35,957 nucleotides of DNA, from NCBI RefSeq assembly GCF_000310225.1, contig NZ_AMXF01000021.1, positions 1-35,957 of the forward strand, in the 5' to 3' direction. The stretch comes from Thauera phenylacetica B4P. Lineage in GTDB: Bacteria > Pseudomonadota > Gammaproteobacteria > Burkholderiales > Rhodocyclaceae. The position numbers and the translations under genes are program-made. Below are positions 33,284 to 35,957 of the stretch, piece by piece. The number at the start of each line of letters is the position of its first letter. Positions within the stretch are counted from its first letter, which is position 1. The notes under the pieces are model-generated. The model saw only the letters and a program-made list of their open reading frames with translations, was not told the DNA's origin and did not search any database.

Positions 33284-34516
33284 TCATGCCTCGGCGTCCT
33301 CTCGGCCTGCCGGCGCGCACGCCGGGTCGGGCGGCGCGGTCCACGCGCGCAGGGGCTTGCGCAGCGCACCGATGTCGGCGAACGGCGAGCGTTCGAGCAA
33401 CATCGCATCGAAGGGCGCACCACGCTCCAGGCGCGGACGGGCGTGGCCGAAATGACGGCGCGCGGCGGCGGTGGCCGACTGCAGCACTTCCAGGGTAGAC
33501 AGGCCGGCCTCGAGGTAGCGTGCGATCTCCTCATGCACCGCGTGCCCATGCTCGACTCCCATGCTGCCGGCGTCGGTGCCGAACAGCAGTCGCACCCCCA
33601 GCTCGCGCGCGATCAGCAGGTGGCGGGCGTGTTCGTCGAGAATGCGGCGCAGATTGCCCACGGTCTGCGCCGACCACCCCACCGCCTCGGGGTGCGCCCA
33701 CTGGAAATGCACCGGGCAGAAGGTCGGCGTCCAGGCCACGTCGTGCTCGGCCATCCGCGCGAGCAGGTCGCGGCGCATGAAGAAGCCGTGCTCGATCGAA
33801 CCGACCCCGGCGCGGGCGGCGATCTCGAGTCCGGTGGCCCCGCTGCAATGGACCATGGTCTTGCGCCCGCAGGCGCGCGCGCTATCGACCACCAGGCGCG
33901 TCGCGGCGAGGTCGAACTGCGGCTCGTCGGTGACCGCGCCGGCCTCGAAGTCGATGATCCCGGTCAGGATCAACTTGATCTCGTCGCTGTCGCGCGCCAG
34001 TTCGCGCACCGAGTCGCGGATCGCGGCGTCGTCGGCGACGTCGCGCGCCATGAAGGCGCCGTAACGCTTGGGGCGCTTGACCCCGAGCCCGGCCGAGCGC
34101 ACCCGCGCCAGCGCAGGATCGGCCGCGGCCTCGTCGCGCAGACGGTGGTTGATGCCGTGGCGGTCGCCCGCGTCGCGCACCAGGGTCACGCCGCACGCGA
34201 GCGCCTGGCGGGCGCTCGCGCGTGCCGTGTCGAACAGCGCTTCCACCGGCTTCTTGAGATGGGCTGCGCGCTGCGCGCCGTCGGTGGGAGCGCCGTCCAG
34301 AAACAGATGGACGTGGGCATCGACCAGCCCGGGCAGCACGAAGCCGCCGCGCAGGATCTCCATTCCCTGGGTGGCGAGCGTCGCACCGAAGTCGCCCGCG
34401 ACGATGTCGCTGATCCGGCCGTGCTCGATGCGGAAGGTGAAGGGGCCGTGCGCGTGCAGGCGCTCGCCGTCGAACCAGCCGTCGGCGACGATGGCGAAGC
34501 GATCGGTCGGCGTCAT
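33284..34516 (-). CDS. Amidohydrolase family protein
   Basis: A 410-residue metal-dependent hydrolase with the usual TIM-barrel ligands: HVH at 68-70 (LVDAHVHLF), a candidate bridging Lys in DEIKLILTG, His in TMVHCSG, His in GSIEHGFF, and Asp in LLFGTDAGSMG. The N-terminal beta domain and the ending ERGAPFDAMLL are typical of imidazolonepropionase/dipeptidase-like amidohydrolases. Its ATG follows the methyltransferase stop by just two bases, so it is part of the C1 operon. The function is unknown. Candidates are a folate-linked hydrolase (for example opening of methenyl-tetrahydrofolate) or hydrolysis of an amide or lactone of the imported substrate. Neither is shown by the sequence. Confidence 0.85.
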   Translation of the reverse strand: MTPTDRFAIVADGWFDGERLHAHGPFTFRIEHGRISDIVAGDFGATLATQGMEILRGGFVLPGLVDAHVHLFLDGAPTDGAQRAAHLKKPVEALFDTARASARQALACGVTLVRDAGDRHGINHRLRDEAAADPALARVRSAGLGVKRPKRYGAFMARDVADDAAIRDSVRELARDSDEIKLILTGIIDFEAGAVTDEPQFDLAATRLVVDSARACGRKTMVHCSGATGLEIAARAGVGSIEHGFFMRRDLLARMAEHDVAWTPTFCPVHFQWAHPEAVGWSAQTVGNLRRILDEHARHLLIARELGVRLLFGTDAGSMGVEHGHAVHEEIARYLEAGLSTLEVLQSATAAARRHFGHARPRLERGAPFDAMLLERSPFADIGALRKPLRAWTAPPDPACAPAGREDAEA

Positions 34517-34518
34517 GT

Positions 34519-35406
34519 TCAGGCCTTGTAGAGCTTGCGCACCGCACGCAGCGCGTTGCTGCCGGTGGTGCCGAGGAAGTTGCGGTAGGCGGTGAGCACG
34601 TAGTCGTCCTCGGGCAGCGGCGCGTAGCCGCGCCACGGGGTACCGAGCACGGTGTCGAAGCCGTACGGCACCGCCAGGGTGAGGAAGGCGTTCTCCAGCC
34701 CGTGCTTGAGGTCCGAGCCGTCGGCGGCCCTGACCGGGAGCTGCTGGCCGATGTTGGACAGTCCGCCCATCATGTGCAGGCCTTTCAAGTCCGGGTCGGC
34801 GCCGATCAGGCGCACCGCGTCGAGGGTCGCGCGGTTCAGACCCTCCGTATCGGCGATGATCGCGCTCACCGACAGGTCCACGAAGACATGATCGAGCGGC
34901 ATGCGGTACTCGTCGCGCAGGCGCAGCGCGGCACGCCGCGCGGTCGCGGCGATGTCCTCGGCAGTCTTGTTGTTCATCGCCACCCCGTCGATGACGCGCT
35001 CGGAGGCCATCACCATGACCCGGAACGGCAGGTCGCGGTAGAGCTGCATCGCCTCCCAGCGGTGCTCGGTGATCGAATTGACGATCGCCAGCTCGCCGCC
35101 GGCGCGGCCGCGGTCGTAGGTGGTGAGGCACAGCGCGAAGAGCTCGGCGGTGGGCACGTCGAACGACAGCGGCACCGTAACCACGTCCTGGATGGCGCGG
35201 ATCACATCGACCAGAAAGCCGCGGTCGGTCATCGCCTGCGGGCCGATGTTGACGTTGAGGGCGAAGGCGCCGGCCTCGACCTGCTTGAGCGCGAGCGCCT
35301 GGATGGCGCCGAGGTCCTTGTCCTCGAACATCGCCCGCGTGCTCTTGAAGCCCGGATTGATGCGCTCGCCGATGATGCGGATGCCAAAGCGGTTGGTTTC
35401 GTTCAT
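34519..35406 (-). CDS. Pterin-dependent (tetrahydrofolate) corrinoid methyltransferase, AcsE/MtvA-like
   Basis: A 295-residue protein of the dihydropteroate-synthase/pterin-binding fold. The motifs IGERINPG at the start, ALNVNIG, AIVNSIT, VDLSVSAI and MMGGLSNIG match methyltetrahydrofolate:corrinoid methyltransferases (AcsE, MtvA, MtgA) rather than folate-synthesis FolP. FolP is shorter and has a different sulfonamide-binding loop. It transfers a methyl group between a corrinoid protein and tetrahydrofolate. I chose the ATG at 35406 because it gives the family N-terminus and overlaps the upstream RACo stop by four bases (ATGA). The corrinoid partner is not in the window. With the activator and reductase it forms the core of an O- or N-demethylase system. 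Confidence 0.88.
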   Translation of the reverse strand: MNETNRFGIRIIGERINPGFKSTRAMFEDKDLGAIQALALKQVEAGAFALNVNIGPQAMTDRGFLVDVIRAIQDVVTVPLSFDVPTAELFALCLTTYDRGRAGGELAIVNSITEHRWEAMQLYRDLPFRVMVMASERVIDGVAMNNKTAEDIAATARRAALRLRDEYRMPLDHVFVDLSVSAIIADTEGLNRATLDAVRLIGADPDLKGLHMMGGLSNIGQQLPVRAADGSDLKHGLENAFLTLAVPYGFDTVLGTPWRGYAPLPEDDYVLTAYRNFLGTTGSNALRAVRKLYKA

Positions 35407-35957
35407 GACGGACTCTCTTCGGTGACGGTTCTTGGAGAAAGGGCGCAGACGGGGGGGGAGGCGGAATCGGAAGCGGGGGCGAAGCCGATGTGGCCGAGAA
35501 AGACCTTCTGGAAGTCGGCGCGCGCGTTGAGCGCGCACGCGCGACTCGCGCGCGCCAGTTCGCGCGCGCGGGCGCGCTCGACGCACGACAGCAGCAGCCG
35601 GCGCACGCCCTCGCCGGCGGCGTTGCCGACCTGGACGAAGCGCTCGCGCGGCAGCGGCGGGAACAGGCCGATCTCGATACCGCTCGCGATGTCGATATAG
35701 GCGCCGAAGGCACCCGCAAGGACGAAGCGCTCGATGCTGTCCGCGGCAAGCCCGGCCTCGGCCAGCAGCAACTCGGTGCAGCTGCGGATGGCGGCCTTGG
35801 CCAGCTGCACCGCGCGCACGTCGGCCTGGGTGAACAGCACCTCGGGTGCGAGCCGCGCGGCCCGCTGCCCGCCCTCGTCGGTGACGATGTCGGGGTGATC
35901 GGCGCGCAGGCGGCCGCGCGCATCGACCAGGCCGCCGCGGCGCAGCGCGGCCACGGT
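35403..35957 (-). CDS. RACo-type reductive activator of corrinoid proteins, C-terminal part (partial)
   Basis: The frame is open through the right window edge; only the last 180 or so residues are present. The segments VQLAKAAIRSCTELLLAEAG, FVLAGAFGAYIDIASGIEIG and FVQVGNAAGEGVRRLLLS match the DUF4445/ASKHA C-terminal domain of RACo proteins. RACo proteins use an N-terminal [2Fe-2S] ferredoxin-like domain and ATP to reduce inactive Co(II) corrinoids to Co(I). That N-terminal domain would lie beyond the edge. It overlaps the methyltransferase gene by four bases. Its presence implies an oxygen-sensitive corrinoid enzyme in this organism and so anaerobic or microaerobic methyl transfer. Confidence 0.85.
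   Translation of the reverse strand, partial: TVAALRRGGLVDARGRLRADHPDIVTDEGGQRAARLAPEVLFTQADVRAVQLAKAAIRSCTELLLAEAGLAADSIERFVLAGAFGAYIDIASGIEIGLFPPLPRERFVQVGNAAGEGVRRLLLSCVERARARELARASRACALNARADFQKVFLGHIGFAPASDSASPPVCALSPRTVTEESPS

Noticed and set aside
34519-35406. Dihydropteroate synthase FolP (folate biosynthesis)
   Set aside because: The GERINPG start, the GGLSNIG motif and the overlap with a RACo-type gene fit corrinoid:folate methyltransferases; no folate-synthesis gene is nearby.

Overview
This is a GC-rich, almost fully coding chromosomal window. It most resembles a metabolically versatile betaproteobacterium of the Thauera/Azoarcus/Aromatoleum type. That guess rests on the gene content: NAGGN osmolyte genes, Fcs-type and benzoate-type CoA ligases, BadH-like enzymes, aromatic-acid-type TRAP binding proteins and a corrinoid/folate C1 operon. 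It is not based on a marker gene. I saw no rRNA, tRNA, CRISPR array, transposase or phage gene.

Layout. (1) 1-1765: tail of a possible methyltransferase, overlapping tail-to-tail with a YegD-type Hsp70-like protein. (2) 1936-6786, minus strand: asnO, the GNAT/ATP-grasp ligase and an M42 peptidase, which make up the N-acetylglutaminylglutamine amide (NAGGN) osmoprotectant operon, behind an extended -10 promoter. (3) 6899-14614, minus: a six-gene operon with a Leu/Ile/Val-type periplasmic binding protein, a feruloyl-CoA-synthase-type ligase, an enoyl-CoA hydratase, a thiolase, an SDR dehydrogenase and a long acyl-CoA dehydrogenase. Together they form a full activation plus beta-oxidation set, as expected for phenylpropanoid side chains. 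A divergent regulator (14990-15883) fuses an integrase-like HTH to a TetR repressor, and the shared upstream region holds two perfect palindromes. (4) 16113-21550: a TRAP transporter region with three closely related DctP binding proteins but only one DctQ/DctM membrane pair. (5) 21802-23428, minus: a TetR regulator and a crotonase. (6) 23776-30577, plus: a seven-gene CoA operon (BadH-like SDR, atypical crotonase, SDR, acyl-CoA dehydrogenase, benzoate-CoA-ligase-type ligase, enoyl-CoA hydratase, MaoC hydratase) resembling alicyclic-acid or 2-aminobenzoyl-CoA lower pathways. (7) 30681-35957, minus: a C1 operon with a RACo-type corrinoid activator (cut by the window edge), a pterin-dependent methyltransferase, an amidohydrolase, a methylenetetrahydrofolate reductase carrying an N-terminal Cys-rich MetV-like domain, and a fourth DctP.

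How it may work together (inference). TRAP binding proteins import aromatic or alicyclic carboxylates, ligases make CoA thioesters, and the two beta-oxidation sets shorten or open them. The right-hand operon would move methyl groups from methoxylated substrates to tetrahydrofolate through a corrinoid protein. Four promoters (three dctP genes and the seven-gene operon) carry the same near-palindrome, consensus TGAAYRRTCRTTCA. This suggests one TetR-type repressor, probably the one encoded at 21802-22491, controls uptake and catabolism as one regulon. The corrinoid protein and first methyltransferase needed for O-demethylation are not in the window and would be expected past its right edge.
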